Shown: piece by piece, positions 1 to 8,600 of the stretch
How the letters are laid out: the number at the start of each line of letters is the position of its first letter
Numbering within the stretch: position 1 is the first letter of the stretch
NCBI GenBank assembly: GCA_036510975.1
Contig: DATCCY010000078.1
Location: 1-51,881 of the forward strand
Length of the DNA: 51,881 nt
Reading direction: 5' to 3'
DNA from: Longivirga sp036510975
GTDB taxonomy: Bacteria > Actinomycetota > Actinomycetes > S36-B12 > CAIYMF01
Notes under the pieces: generated by a model
Told to the model about the DNA's origin: nothing
What the model saw: the letters and a program-made list of their open reading frames with translations, nothing else
The model's database searches: none
Made by a program: the position numbers and the translations under genes

Positions 1-17
1 CCGAGGACAAGGCCTGA
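1..17 (+). CDS. rplQ: 3' end of an upstream gene, probably rplQ (ribosomal protein L17)
   Basis: Only the last codons are inside the window: an open frame reading Glu-Asp-Lys-Ala and then TGA at 15-17. Actinobacterial L17 proteins often end in an acidic, lysine- and alanine-rich tail, and rplQ normally lies directly before truA. The assignment therefore rests on gene order plus a four-residue tail. The gene starts outside the window. Confidence 0.45.
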
Positions 18-37
18 TCCCCACGCACGACACCCAC

Positions 38-70
38 GAGCCCGCCGCCTCCACCGGGGACGGCGGGCTC
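38..70. terminator. Hairpin between rplQ and truA
   Basis: Perfect 10-bp inverted repeat: GAGCCCGCCG at 38-47 and CGGCGGGCTC at 61-70, with a 13-base loop. There is no T-run. The 3' arm ends on the base just before the GTG chosen as the truA start, so the structure could end rplQ transcripts or control access to the truA start. Confidence 0.5.
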
Positions 71-964
71 GTGCGTCTGCCCGACCCCGGCACCCTCCGT
101 GGTGGCCCGCGGCCCGACCAGGTACGGCTGCGGCTGGACCTGTCCTACGACGGGTCGGGCTTCAAGGGCTGGGCTCGCCAGCCTGGCCTGCGCAGCGTCC
201 AGGGCGAGGTCGAGTCGGCGCTCACGATGCTGCTGCGATCCCCGGACCCGGTGCTCCTGGCCTGTGCCGGCCGGACCGATGCGGGAGTGCACGCCCGCGG
301 TCAGGTGGCGCACGGGGACGTGCCGGCCGACCTGTGGGAGGCGCTCGCGGCTCGCGGTCCGGAGGCGCCGGTACGTCGGCTGGGCGGCATCCTCGCGGCC
401 GACGTCCGCGTGCGCACGATGACACCGGCGCCCGCCGGGTTCGACGCCCGGTGGTCGGCGCTCTCGCGGACCTACGCCTATCGCGTGTCGGACCTCGCGG
501 GCGGCGCCGACCCGCTGCTGCGCTCGCACGTGCTCGCGCACACCGGCGCACGCAGCGGTCTGCTCGACCTCGACGCCATGAACGCGGCCGCGGCCGCGCT
601 GCTCGGCGAGCACGACTTCGCGGCGTACTGCCGCCGCCGGGAAGGGGCCAGCACCGTGCGCACGCTGCACGACCTGCGCTGGGAGCGCGAGGCCGACACC
701 GGCCTCGCCGTCATGCGGGTCCGGGCGGACGCCTTCTGCCACTCCATGGTCCGCGCGATCGTCGGCGCGCTGCTCCCGGTCGGCGACGGCCGCCGCTCGG
801 TGGACTGGCCGGCGCGCATCCTGGCCGGTCGGGTCAGGGATCCGGACGCCGACGTCGCTCCGGCGATCGGCCTGTGCCTCGAGCACGTCGCCTACCCGCC
901 CGACGCGGACCTCGCGGCCCAGGCCCGGCGGGCCAGGCGATTCCGCGGTCCGGACTCGGGGTGA
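71..964 (+). CDS. truA: tRNA pseudouridine(38-40) synthase TruA
   Basis: Converts uridines 38-40 in the anticodon arm of many tRNAs to pseudouridine. The 297-residue product has the family features: an N-terminal LRLDLSYDGSGFKGWARQP segment and the catalytic motif GRTDAGVHA, whose Asp is the nucleophile. A C-terminal block FCHSMVRAIVGAL resembles the TruA RNA-binding region. Most TruA proteins start close to the LRLDL segment, but the codon there is GTA. The only usable in-frame start is GTG 71, giving about 17 extra residues. Gene order after rplQ is the usual one. Function is secure and the exact start less so. Confidence 0.93.
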   Translation: MRLPDPGTLRGGPRPDQVRLRLDLSYDGSGFKGWARQPGLRSVQGEVESALTMLLRSPDPVLLACAGRTDAGVHARGQVAHGDVPADLWEALAARGPEAPVRRLGGILAADVRVRTMTPAPAGFDARWSALSRTYAYRVSDLAGGADPLLRSHVLAHTGARSGLLDLDAMNAAAAALLGEHDFAAYCRRREGASTVRTLHDLRWEREADTGLAVMRVRADAFCHSMVRAIVGALLPVGDGRRSVDWPARILAGRVRDPDADVAPAIGLCLEHVAYPPDADLAAQARRARRFRGPDSG

Positions 965-1064
965 CCCCGCGGGGTGACGGCGCCCCATCTTGCGCGACCC
1001 GGCTGCATGCCCAGGCGGCGAGTGACAGGCTCGGCACACGGGGGCCGACGGCGAGGAGGCGGTC

Positions 1065-2030
1065 ATGCGGGTGGTGGTGGCTCTGGGCGGGAACGCGCTC
1101 CAGAAGCGCGGTGAGCCCATGACGGTGGAGAACCAGCGGGAGAACGTCCGTGTCGCCTGCCAGGCTCTGGCCCCTGTCGCGGTGGAGCACGAGCTCGTGA
1201 TCTCCCACGGCAACGGTCCCCAGGTGGGTCTGCTCTCGCTCCAGGCCTCGGCGTACGACGAGGAGTCGACGTACCCCTTCGACGTCCTCGGCGCGCAGAC
1301 CGAGGGGATGATCGGCTACCTCATCGAGCAGGAGCTCGGGAACATGGTGCCGTTCGAGAAGCCGATCGCCACCATCCTGACGATGACCGAGGTCGACGCC
1401 GACGACCCGGCGATGAAGGACCCGTCCAAGTTCGTCGGACCCGTCTACACCGAGGACGACGCCCATCGGCTGGCGGCCGAGAAGGGCTGGACGGTCAAGC
1501 GCGACGGCGAGCACTGGCGCAGGGTCGTGCCCTCGCCGCTGCCCAAGCGCATCTTCGAGATCCGGCCGATCAAGCAGCTCCTCGAGTCCGGCACGGTCGT
1601 GATCTGCACAGGCGGCGGCGGCATCCCGACCATGTACCTGCCTGACGAGGGGCTCTCGCACCCCAGCGACCTGAACCCAAGGACGCTGGTCGGCGTCGAG
1701 GCCGTGATCGACAAGGACCGGTCGTCGTCGGTGCTGGCCAAGGACCTCGATGCCGACCTGCTGGTCATCGCGACGGACACCGACGCGGTCTACCTCGACT
1801 GGGGTACGCCGGACCAGAGGGGCATCGCCGAGGCGTCGCCCGACGCGATCGAGGCCTACCCGTTCCCGGCCGGGTCGATGGGCCCGAAGGTCGAGGCGGC
1901 CGCCGACTTCGCGCGCTCGCGACCCGGGAAGGTCGCGGTGATCGGCGCGCTGTCCGACATCACCGCCATCCTCGCGGGCACCAAGGGCACGAGGGTCACG
2001 ACGGACGCGGCCAAGGTGGGCTTCCGCTAG
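1065..2030 (+). CDS. arcC: Carbamate kinase
   Basis: Catalyses reversible transfer of phosphate between carbamoyl phosphate and ADP, giving ATP, ammonia and CO2; it is the last step of arginine deiminase fermentation in many bacteria. The 321-residue length is normal for the amino-acid-kinase fold. Visible motifs are the N-terminal VVALGGNALQ, SHGNGPQVGLL, and the C-terminal GSMGPKVEAA and GTRVTTDAA segments. ATG 1065 is preceded by GAGGAGG at 1053-1059. No arcA or arcB lies nearby, so here the enzyme stands alone and its direction in the cell cannot be told from context. Confidence 0.9.
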   Translation: MRVVVALGGNALQKRGEPMTVENQRENVRVACQALAPVAVEHELVISHGNGPQVGLLSLQASAYDEESTYPFDVLGAQTEGMIGYLIEQELGNMVPFEKPIATILTMTEVDADDPAMKDPSKFVGPVYTEDDAHRLAAEKGWTVKRDGEHWRRVVPSPLPKRIFEIRPIKQLLESGTVVICTGGGGIPTMYLPDEGLSHPSDLNPRTLVGVEAVIDKDRSSSVLAKDLDADLLVIATDTDAVYLDWGTPDQRGIAEASPDAIEAYPFPAGSMGPKVEAAADFARSRPGKVAVIGALSDITAILAGTKGTRVTTDAAKVGFR

Positions 2031-2071
2031 CGAGCAGGACCGACCCGGGTAACCCCGTTGGGCCGGGGAGC

Positions 2072-3787
2072 GTGGGTGACGCACAATCGTCGCTCGTGGG
2101 TCATGTCGAGGTCGCGAAGGTTACGCACACGCTCCCGGACGGGCGGGTGCTGCTCGACGAGGTGAGCTTCCGCGTCGCCGACGGCGCCAAGGTCGCGCTC
2201 GTCGGCGCGAACGGCGCGGGCAAGACCACGCTGCTGCGGCTCGTCTCGAGCGACCTCGACCCGCAGGAGGGCGCCATCGTCCGTTCCGGCGGGCTGGGGG
2301 TGATGCGGCAGTTCATCGGCCAGGTGCGCGACGAGTCGACGGTGCGCGACCTGCTCGTTTCGGTGGCGCCGCCTCGCGTGCGGGCCGCCGCGGCAGCCCT
2401 CGACGCGGCCGAGCTCGCGATGATGGAGGCCGACGACGAGGCCTCGCAGATGGCCTACGCCCACGCGATCGGCGACTGGTCCGACGCCGGGGGCTACGAC
2501 GCCGAGGTGCTGTGGGACGTCTGCACGGTGGCCTCGCTCGGCCTGCCGTTCGACAAGGCGCAGTACCGCGAGACCCGCACGCTGTCCGGTGGCGAGCAGA
2601 AGCGGCTCGTGCTGGAGGCGCTGCTGCGCGGCCCGGACGAGGTGCTGCTGCTCGACGAGCCCGACAACTACCTCGACGTCCCGGCCAAGGAGTGGCTCGA
2701 GCAGCGGCTCGCGGAGTCGCCGAAGACCGTGCTCTACGTCTCCCACGACCGGGAGCTCCTCGCGCGGACCGCGACCCAGGTCGTGACCGTGGAGCTCGGC
2801 GCGGCCGGCAACACCGCCTGGACGCATGGCGGGGGCTTCTCGACGTACCACGAGGCACGTGCCGACCGCTTCGCGCGGCTCGAGGAGCTGCGCCGGCGGT
2901 GGGACGAGGAGCACGCCAAGCTCAAGGCGCTGGTGCTCATGTACAGGACCAAGGCCGCCTACAACGACGGGCTCGCGAGCCGGTACCAGGCGGCGAAGAC
3001 CCGACTGGCGAAGTTCGAGGAGAAGGGGCCTCCGCAGGAGATCGCCCGCGAGCAGAGCGTGACCATGCGCCTGACCGGCGGGCGCACGGGCAAGCGGGCG
3101 GTGATCTGCGAGCAGCTCGAGCTGACGGGGCTGATGCGGCCCTTCGACCTCGAGGTGTGGTTCGGCGAGCGCGTCGCCGTGCTGGGCGCCAACGGCTCCG
3201 GCAAGTCGCACTTCCTGCGCATGCTCGCGGCCGGGGGCAGCGACCCGGACGTGGAGCACCGACCGGTGGGGGACGTGCCGATCTCGCCGGTGCGCCACAC
3301 CGGCGTGGCGCGCCTCGGCGCCCGGGTGCGGCCGGGTTGGTTCGCCCAGACCCACGAGCACCCCGAGCTGGTCGGTCGGACCCTGCTCGAGATCCTGCAC
3401 CGCGGCGACGACCACCGCTCGGGCATGGGCCGGGAGGCCGCGGCGCGCAAGCTGGACCGCTACGAGCTCGCCTACGCCTCGGAGCAGACCTTCGAGAGCC
3501 TCTCGGGCGGTCAGCAGGCCCGGTTCCAGATCCTGCTCCTGGAGCTCTCCGGCGCCACCCTGCTGCTCCTCGACGAGCCGACGGACAACCTGGACCTGGC
3601 AAGCGCCGAGGCGCTCGAGGAGGGCCTTGGGGCCTTCGAGGGCACCGTGGTGGCCGTGACGCACGACCGCTGGTTCGCCAAGGGCTTCGACCGCTACGTC
3701 GTCTTCAGCGCCGACGGCACCGTCCGAGAGGTCCCGGAGCCGGTCTGGGACCAGTCGCGGCCGACCCGGGCAGGGCTGCCCTCGTAA
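2072..3787 (+). CDS. ABC-F family ATPase (ribosome-associated type)
   Basis: A soluble 571-residue protein with two ABC domains in tandem and no membrane segments, the ABC-F layout. Domain 1 has Walker A GANGAGKTT, signature LSGGEQKRL and Walker B VLLLDEPDNYLD. The linker between the domains is charged and includes RLEELRRRWDEEHAKLK. Domain 2 has Walker A GANGSGKSH, signature LSGGQQARF and LLLLDEPTDNLD. ABC-F proteins act on ribosomes as translation factors or antibiotic-protection factors. It lies just before rplM-rpsI, which suits a housekeeping ribosomal role, but antibiotic protection cannot be excluded. GTG 2072 follows a GGGGAG sequence. Confidence 0.85.
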   Translation: MGDAQSSLVGHVEVAKVTHTLPDGRVLLDEVSFRVADGAKVALVGANGAGKTTLLRLVSSDLDPQEGAIVRSGGLGVMRQFIGQVRDESTVRDLLVSVAPPRVRAAAAALDAAELAMMEADDEASQMAYAHAIGDWSDAGGYDAEVLWDVCTVASLGLPFDKAQYRETRTLSGGEQKRLVLEALLRGPDEVLLLDEPDNYLDVPAKEWLEQRLAESPKTVLYVSHDRELLARTATQVVTVELGAAGNTAWTHGGGFSTYHEARADRFARLEELRRRWDEEHAKLKALVLMYRTKAAYNDGLASRYQAAKTRLAKFEEKGPPQEIAREQSVTMRLTGGRTGKRAVICEQLELTGLMRPFDLEVWFGERVAVLGANGSGKSHFLRMLAAGGSDPDVEHRPVGDVPISPVRHTGVARLGARVRPGWFAQTHEHPELVGRTLLEILHRGDDHRSGMGREAAARKLDRYELAYASEQTFESLSGGQQARFQILLLELSGATLLLLDEPTDNLDLASAEALEEGLGAFEGTVVAVTHDRWFAKGFDRYVVFSADGTVREVPEPVWDQSRPTRAGLPS

Positions 3788-3821
3788 CCGGCCGCGTCGG
3801 CGGCGAGGAGAGGGCGCGATT

Positions 3822-3850
3822 TTGGTGCTTCTCGCCACCGCGGGTACCCT
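3822..3850 (+). promoter_or_regulatory. Candidate promoter of rplM-rpsI
   Basis: TTGGTG at 3822-3827, a 17-base spacer and TACCCT at 3845-3850 form a good sigma-70-type promoter. It would give a leader of about 110 bases before rplM. L13 leaders regulate some ribosomal operons, but I see no clear conserved structure here. Confidence 0.55.
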
Positions 3851-3968
3851 TGATCCTTGCTGCGCCTTGTCGTGGCCTGGGTGTCAGGGATGGCATCCAG
3901 TACGGCGTGCCGATCGTCCGGCGCGTGCAGAGTCCAGGTCCCGACGAGTGAGAGACAGGTGCGGCTTC

Positions 3969-4412
3969 ATGCGCACGTACAGCCCCAAGGCTGGCGAGGT
4001 CACGCGAGAGTGGTTCGTCATCGACGCCACCGACGTGGTCCTCGGCCGCCTCGCCACCCACGCTGCCACGCTCCTGCGCGGCAAGCACAAGCCCACCTTC
4101 GCCCCTCACATCGACGGGGGTGACTTCGTCATCATCATCAACGCCGAGAAGGTGGCCCTCACGGGTGCCAAGCTCGAGCAGAAGATGGAGTACCGCCACT
4201 CGGGCTACCCGGGCGGTCTCAAGGCCACGTCGTACACCGACCTGCTCGCGACGAACCCTCGCCGCGCGGTCGAGAACGCGGTCCGGGGCATGATCCCGCA
4301 CAACAAGCTCGGCCGTCAGGTCATCAAGAAGCTGAAGGTGTACGCGGGTCCGGACCACCCCCACACCGCCCAGCAGCCCAAGCCGTTCGAGATCTCCCAG
4401 GTCGCGCAGTAG
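3969..4412 (+). CDS. rplM: 50S ribosomal protein L13
   Basis: Early-assembling protein of the large ribosomal subunit. The product is 147 residues from ATG 3969 (MRTYSPKAGEV), the usual L13 length and N-terminus. Family segments include WFVIDATDVVLGRLATHAA, the lysine-rich GKHKPTF stretch and MIPHNKLGRQV. The reading frame extends further upstream, but those residues do not match L13 and lie in the likely promoter and leader. rpsI follows 38 bases downstream, the universal L13-S9 pair. Confidence 0.97.
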   Translation: MRTYSPKAGEVTREWFVIDATDVVLGRLATHAATLLRGKHKPTFAPHIDGGDFVIIINAEKVALTGAKLEQKMEYRHSGYPGGLKATSYTDLLATNPRRAVENAVRGMIPHNKLGRQVIKKLKVYAGPDHPHTAQQPKPFEISQVAQ

Positions 4413-4450
4413 CGCACGCGGACAGACCCAGAGCAGAGAGGACTATTCGC

Positions 4451-4957
4451 GTGAGCGAGACGACCACCACCGACATCATCGAGACCGAGGACTTCGAGTC
4501 CGCCGAGGGCTCGTACACCTCCGAGACGCCGACCTCGTCGGTCGCCGTGGCGCACCGCGAGGTGGCCGTGGCCCCCGCCAACGCCACCGGTCGCCGCAAG
4601 GAGGCCATCGCCCGCGTGCGCCTCGTCCCGGGTACCGGCCGCTGGACGGTCAACGGACGAACCCTCGAGGGCTACTTCCCGAACAAGGTGCACCAGCAGC
4701 TCGTGAACGAGCCGTTCAAGACCACCGAGCAGGAGGGCCGCTACGACGTCGTCGCGCGCCTGTCCGGCGGCGGCACCACCGGCCAGGCCGGTGCGCTGCG
4801 TCTCGGCATCGCCCGTGCGCTGAACGAGATCGACGAGGAGGCCTTCCGCCCCTCGCTCAAGAAGGCCGGCTTCCTCACCCGCGACGCGCGGATCAAGGAG
4901 CGCAAGAAGGCCGGTCTCAAGAAGGCCCGCAAGGCTCCGCAGTACTCCAAGCGCTAG
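4451..4957 (+). CDS. rpsI: 30S ribosomal protein S9
   Basis: Small-subunit protein whose C-terminal tail reaches the P-site tRNA. The 168-residue product has about 45 acidic and Thr/Ser-rich N-terminal residues not found in E. coli S9, as is usual in actinobacteria. The core begins at GRRKEAIARVRLVPG, continues with the conserved GYFP segment and ends in the basic tail KKARKAPQYSKR. GTG 4451 is preceded by AGAGAGGA. Co-transcribed with rplM; a strong hairpin follows. Confidence 0.97.
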   Translation: MSETTTTDIIETEDFESAEGSYTSETPTSSVAVAHREVAVAPANATGRRKEAIARVRLVPGTGRWTVNGRTLEGYFPNKVHQQLVNEPFKTTEQEGRYDVVARLSGGGTTGQAGALRLGIARALNEIDEEAFRPSLKKAGFLTRDARIKERKKAGLKKARKAPQYSKR

Positions 4958-4987
4958 TCGCTGGGGCTGCACAGCCAGACTAGGTTC

Positions 4988-5016
4988 GATGCCCCGGGGC
5001 TACGCTCCGGGGCATC
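4988..5016 (+). terminator. Hairpin ending the rplM-rpsI operon
   Basis: Perfect 10-bp outer stem, GATGCCCCGG at 4988-4997 and CCGGGGCATC at 5007-5016, extendable to 13 pairs with one G-U, closing on a TAC triloop. There is no T-run, as is common in GC-rich actinobacteria. Confidence 0.65.
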
Positions 5017-5047
5017 GGCTTGGCGGCGCCAGAGAAAGGGAGCCTCA

Positions 5048-6400
5048 GTGGGTCGACTGTTCGGGACCGACGGCGTACGGGGCCTGGCCAACGCCGACCT
5101 CACCGCCGAGCTCGCGCTCGATCTCGCGGTCGCAGCCGCGCACGTCCTGGGTGACGTCGGAGCCTTCTCCGGTCACGAGGGTCGTCCCGTCGCCGTCGTC
5201 GGCCGTGACACTCGCGCGAGCGGGGAGTTCCTCGAGGCGGCCGTCGTGGCGGGCCTGCTGAGCGCCGGCGTCGACGTGTGGCGGGTGGGCGCCCTCCCCA
5301 CGCCGGCGGTGGCGTTCCTGACCGCGGCGTTCGACGCCGACCTCGGCGTCATGCTCTCCGCGAGCCACAACCCCATGCCGGACAACGGCATCAAGCTCCT
5401 CGCGCGCGGCGGCCACAAGCTCGCAGACGACGTCGAGGACGCGATCGAGAAGCGCATGAACGAGCAGTGGACCCGGCCCACCGGTGCCGGCGTCGGTCGC
5501 GTCACGGATCACACCGAGGGCGCCGAGCACTACGTCGCACACCTGCTCTCGACGTTGCCGCACCGTCTCGACGGCCTCACCGTGGTCGTCGACGGGGCGA
5601 ACGGTGCGGCCTCGACGGTCGGTCCGGAAGCCCTGCGCCGCGCCGGGGCGACCGTCATCGAGATCCACACCTCTCCCGACGGCCTCAACATCAACGAGGG
5701 CTGCGGGTCGACCCACCTCGAGGACCTCGTCGCAGCGGTGCTCGAGCACGGCGCCGATGCCGGTGTCGCCTTCGACGGCGACGCGGACCGCTGTCTCGCG
5801 GTCGACGCTGAGGGCCAGGTCATCGACGGCGACCATGTGCTCGCCGTCCTCGGGATCGCGATGCGCGAGCGAGGGACGCTGGTGCACGACACCGTCGTTG
5901 CCACGGTGATGGCCAACCTCGGCTTCAAGCTGGCGCTGCAGGCGGCGGAGCTCACCGTCGTCGAGACCGGGGTCGGCGACCGCTACGTGCTGGAAGCCAT
6001 GCGCGAGGGCGGCTTCGTGCTCGGCGGCGAGCAGAGCGGCCACGTGATCCTCGCCGAGCACGCCACGACCGGTGACGGCGTGCTCACCGCGCTGCACCTG
6101 CTTTCGCGGGTGGCGCAGACCGGGCGCTCGCTCGCCGACCTCGCGTCCGTGGTGCAGAAGCTCCCCCAGGTGCTGCTCAACGTCCGCGACGTCGACAAGA
6201 GCCGCGTCGACTCCGAGCCCGCTCTGCTGGCTGCTGTCGCAGAGGCGGAGAGCGACCTCGGCCGCACCGGACGGGTGCTGCTGCGCTCCTCCGGTACCGA
6301 ACCCGTCGTCCGCGTCATGGTCGAAGCTGCCACGGCCGACCAGGCCCGCGACATCGCCGAACGCCTCGCCGAGGTCGTCAAGGCCACCCTCGGCCAGTAG
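5048..6400 (+). CDS. glmM: Phosphoglucosamine mutase
   Basis: Interconverts glucosamine-6-phosphate and glucosamine-1-phosphate on the way to UDP-GlcNAc for peptidoglycan. The product is 450 residues, normal for GlmM. The phosphoserine loop is SASHNP at residues 104-109, with Ser106 expected to carry the phosphate. The magnesium loop is DGDADR and the C-terminal phosphate-binding loop RSSGTEP. The start MGRLFGTDGVRG is the classic GlmM N-terminus. GTG 5048 has an AAGGGAG ribosome-binding site. The glmS gene follows after a structured spacer, so two consecutive steps of amino-sugar synthesis are adjacent. Confidence 0.97.
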   Translation: MGRLFGTDGVRGLANADLTAELALDLAVAAAHVLGDVGAFSGHEGRPVAVVGRDTRASGEFLEAAVVAGLLSAGVDVWRVGALPTPAVAFLTAAFDADLGVMLSASHNPMPDNGIKLLARGGHKLADDVEDAIEKRMNEQWTRPTGAGVGRVTDHTEGAEHYVAHLLSTLPHRLDGLTVVVDGANGAASTVGPEALRRAGATVIEIHTSPDGLNINEGCGSTHLEDLVAAVLEHGADAGVAFDGDADRCLAVDAEGQVIDGDHVLAVLGIAMRERGTLVHDTVVATVMANLGFKLALQAAELTVVETGVGDRYVLEAMREGGFVLGGEQSGHVILAEHATTGDGVLTALHLLSRVAQTGRSLADLASVVQKLPQVLLNVRDVDKSRVDSEPALLAAVAEAESDLGRTGRVLLRSSGTEPVVRVMVEAATADQARDIAERLAEVVKATLGQ

Positions 6401-6706
6401 GCACCAGCTCCGCTACGCCGAAGGCCGGAGGGTCGGCGGCCGGGCACGGTCACGGTGACGCTCAGCGGTGCACCGCTCGGCAGCCCGACTCGAGGTGATC
6501 CGCGGGCAGCTCTCGGCATCTGAGCCCCACGCCGAAGGCCGGAGGGCGACGGGTTGGGAACGCCCCGAAGGGGCGTGAGCATCCGTCGGTGCGGAGCGCA
6601 GCGACGCGACCTGCCCGGAGCCGGAGGCGTGCGCCGACGACGTCGTGCGGAGCACGACGTCTTGGAGGCGCCAGAAGAATCATGGGACGCAGGTACCCTG
6701 GGGCCC
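6401..6706. repeat. Gene-free glmM-glmS spacer with direct repeat and hairpins
   Basis: 306 bases without a convincing gene. An 18-base direct repeat, ACGCCGAAGGCCGGAGGG, occurs at 6415-6432 and again at 6529-6546. Two tight hairpins follow: ACGCCCC-GAA-GGGGCGT at 6560-6576 and a perfect 10-bp stem with a GGA triloop at 6639-6661. The first hairpin could end glmM transcripts. The repeat and second hairpin lie upstream of the glmS promoter and are unexplained. Confidence 0.6.
6694..6699 (+). promoter_or_regulatory. -10 element of glmS, probably giving a leaderless mRNA
   Basis: TACCCT at 6694-6699 ends 7 bases before the glmS ATG at 6707. At usual spacing, transcription would begin at or next to the A of the start codon. 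No Shine-Dalgarno sequence sits at a useful distance. No clear -35 element is visible. Confidence 0.5.
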
Positions 6707-8557
6707 ATGTGCGGAATCGTGGGGTACGTCGGGGAGAAGCAGGCTCTGCAGGTCGTCGTGGACGGCCTTCGCAGGCTGGAGTACCGCGGGTACGACTCGG
6801 CCGGCGTGGCGGTCGTCTCCGACGGCGTGCTCGACACCCGCAAGAAGGCCGGCAAGCTGGCCAACCTCGAGTCCCTCCTCGGGAGCGACCCGCTTCCGCA
6901 GTCGACGATCGGCATCGGGCACACGCGCTGGGCGACCCACGGCGGCCCGACCGACCAGAACGCGCACCCGCACGTGAGCGAGGACGGCAAGGTGGCCGTC
7001 ATCCACAACGGGATCATCGAGAACTTCGCCGAGCTGCGGGCCGAGCTCACGGCCGCGGGGGTGCACCTGAGCTCCGAGACCGACACCGAGGTGGTCGCGC
7101 ACCTGCTCGCCGCGACCCTGCCCACCGTCGGGGGAGACCTCGCGGAGGCCATGCGCACCGTGTGCCGCCGGCTCTCGGGCGCCTTCACTCTCGTCGCGGT
7201 CGACTCCGACCAGCCCGATGTCGTCGTCGGCGCGCGGCGCAACAGCCCGCTCGTCGTCGGCCGCGGCGACGGCGAGAACTTCCTCGCCTCCGACGTCGCA
7301 GCCTTCATCGCGCACACCCGCTTCGCGATCGAGCTCGGTCAGGACCAGGTCGTCGAGCTGCGCCGCGAGAGCGTCACGGTCACCGACTTCGACGGCGGCG
7401 CCGCCGAGGTCAACGAGTTCGAGGTCACCTGGGACGCCTCCGCCGCCGAGAAGGGCGGATACGAGACGTTCATGGCCAAGGAGATCGCCGAGCAGCCGAA
7501 GGCCGTGAGCGACACGATGCTCGGGCGCATCGGCGCCGACGGCCAGCTCAAGCTCGACGAGATGCGCCTGACCGAGAGCGACCTTCGCGAGATCGACAAG
7601 GTGGTCGTCATCGCGTGCGGCACGGCGTACCACGCGGGGATGGTCGCGAAGTACGCGCTCGAGCACTGGGTGCGGATCCCCTGCGAGGTCGAGCTCGCGA
7701 GCGAGTTCCGCTACCGCGACCCGGTCGTCGGTCCGGGGACGCTCATCATCGCGATCTCGCAGTCGGGCGAGACGATGGACACGATCATGGCGCTGCGCTA
7801 CGCCCGGGAGCAGGGTTCCAAGGTGCTCGCGATCTGCAACACGCAGGGCTCGACGATCCCGCGCGAGTCCGACGCCGTGCTCTACACCCACGCCGGCCCC
7901 GAGGTCGCCGTCGCGTCGACGAAGGCATTCCTCACCCAGCTCGTCGCGTGCTACCTCGTGGCGCTCTACGTCGCTCAGGTGCGCGGCAACAAGTACGGCG
8001 ACGAGATCGCGCTCATCGTCCGCGAGCTGCAGGCGATGCCGCAGAAGGTCGACCTCGTCCTCGACACGACCGAGGAGATGAAGGCGCTCGCCGAGGAGCT
8101 CAAGGACGCCCGCTCGGTGCTGTTCATCGGTCGCCACGTGGGCTTCCCCGTCGCGCTCGAGGGCGCGCTCAAGCTCAAGGAGCTCGCCTACATGCACGCC
8201 GAGGGCTTCGCCGCCGGCGAGCTCAAGCACGGCCCCATCGCCCTGCTCGAGGACGGCCTGCCGGTGATCTGCATCGTTCCCTCGCCCGCGGGGCGCAGCG
8301 TGCTGCACGAGAAGATCGTGAGCAACATCCAGGAGGTCCGCGCCCGTGGCGCCCGCACGATCGTGATCGCCGAGGAGGGCGACGAGAGCGTCGTCCCCTA
8401 CGCCGACCACGTCGTGCGCATCCCGGCCTGCCCCACCCTGCTGCAGCCGCTCGTCGCGACCGTGCCGCTTCAGGTGTTCGCCGCGGCCATGGCGGCGGCC
8501 AAGGGCCACGACGTCGACCAGCCGCGCAACCTCGCCAAGAGCGTCACCGTCGAGTAG
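6707..8557 (+). CDS. glmS: Glutamine-fructose-6-phosphate aminotransferase (isomerizing)
   Basis: Makes glucosamine-6-phosphate from fructose-6-phosphate and glutamine, the first committed step to UDP-GlcNAc. The 616-residue product begins Met-Cys-Gly-Ile-Val; Cys2 becomes the N-terminal nucleophile of the glutaminase domain after Met removal. The glutaminase half contains GHTRWATHG and HNGIIENF. Two SIS sugar-isomerase domains follow, with ACGTAYHAG, SQSGETMDT and the C-terminal DQPRNLAKSVTVE. The frame runs upstream to 6554, but the catalytic Cys must directly follow the initiator Met, which fixes the start at ATG 6707. Confidence 0.97.
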   Translation: MCGIVGYVGEKQALQVVVDGLRRLEYRGYDSAGVAVVSDGVLDTRKKAGKLANLESLLGSDPLPQSTIGIGHTRWATHGGPTDQNAHPHVSEDGKVAVIHNGIIENFAELRAELTAAGVHLSSETDTEVVAHLLAATLPTVGGDLAEAMRTVCRRLSGAFTLVAVDSDQPDVVVGARRNSPLVVGRGDGENFLASDVAAFIAHTRFAIELGQDQVVELRRESVTVTDFDGGAAEVNEFEVTWDASAAEKGGYETFMAKEIAEQPKAVSDTMLGRIGADGQLKLDEMRLTESDLREIDKVVVIACGTAYHAGMVAKYALEHWVRIPCEVELASEFRYRDPVVGPGTLIIAISQSGETMDTIMALRYAREQGSKVLAICNTQGSTIPRESDAVLYTHAGPEVAVASTKAFLTQLVACYLVALYVAQVRGNKYGDEIALIVRELQAMPQKVDLVLDTTEEMKALAEELKDARSVLFIGRHVGFPVALEGALKLKELAYMHAEGFAAGELKHGPIALLEDGLPVICIVPSPAGRSVLHEKIVSNIQEVRARGARTIVIAEEGDESVVPYADHVVRIPACPTLLQPLVATVPLQVFAAAMAAAKGHDVDQPRNLAKSVTVE

Positions 8558-8600
8558 CGCGACGCCGGTCCGACCCGCCGACGGTTCGGGCCCGGAGGGT

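Noticed and set aside
2027..3838. 603-residue minus-strand open frame opposite the ABC-F gene
   Set aside because: Shadow frame: the plus strand encodes complete ABC motifs, while this frame has none.
6401..6706. glmS ribozyme
   Set aside because: I could not see the pseudoknotted ribozyme core; only a direct repeat and simple hairpins are present, and the mRNA probably starts at the ATG.
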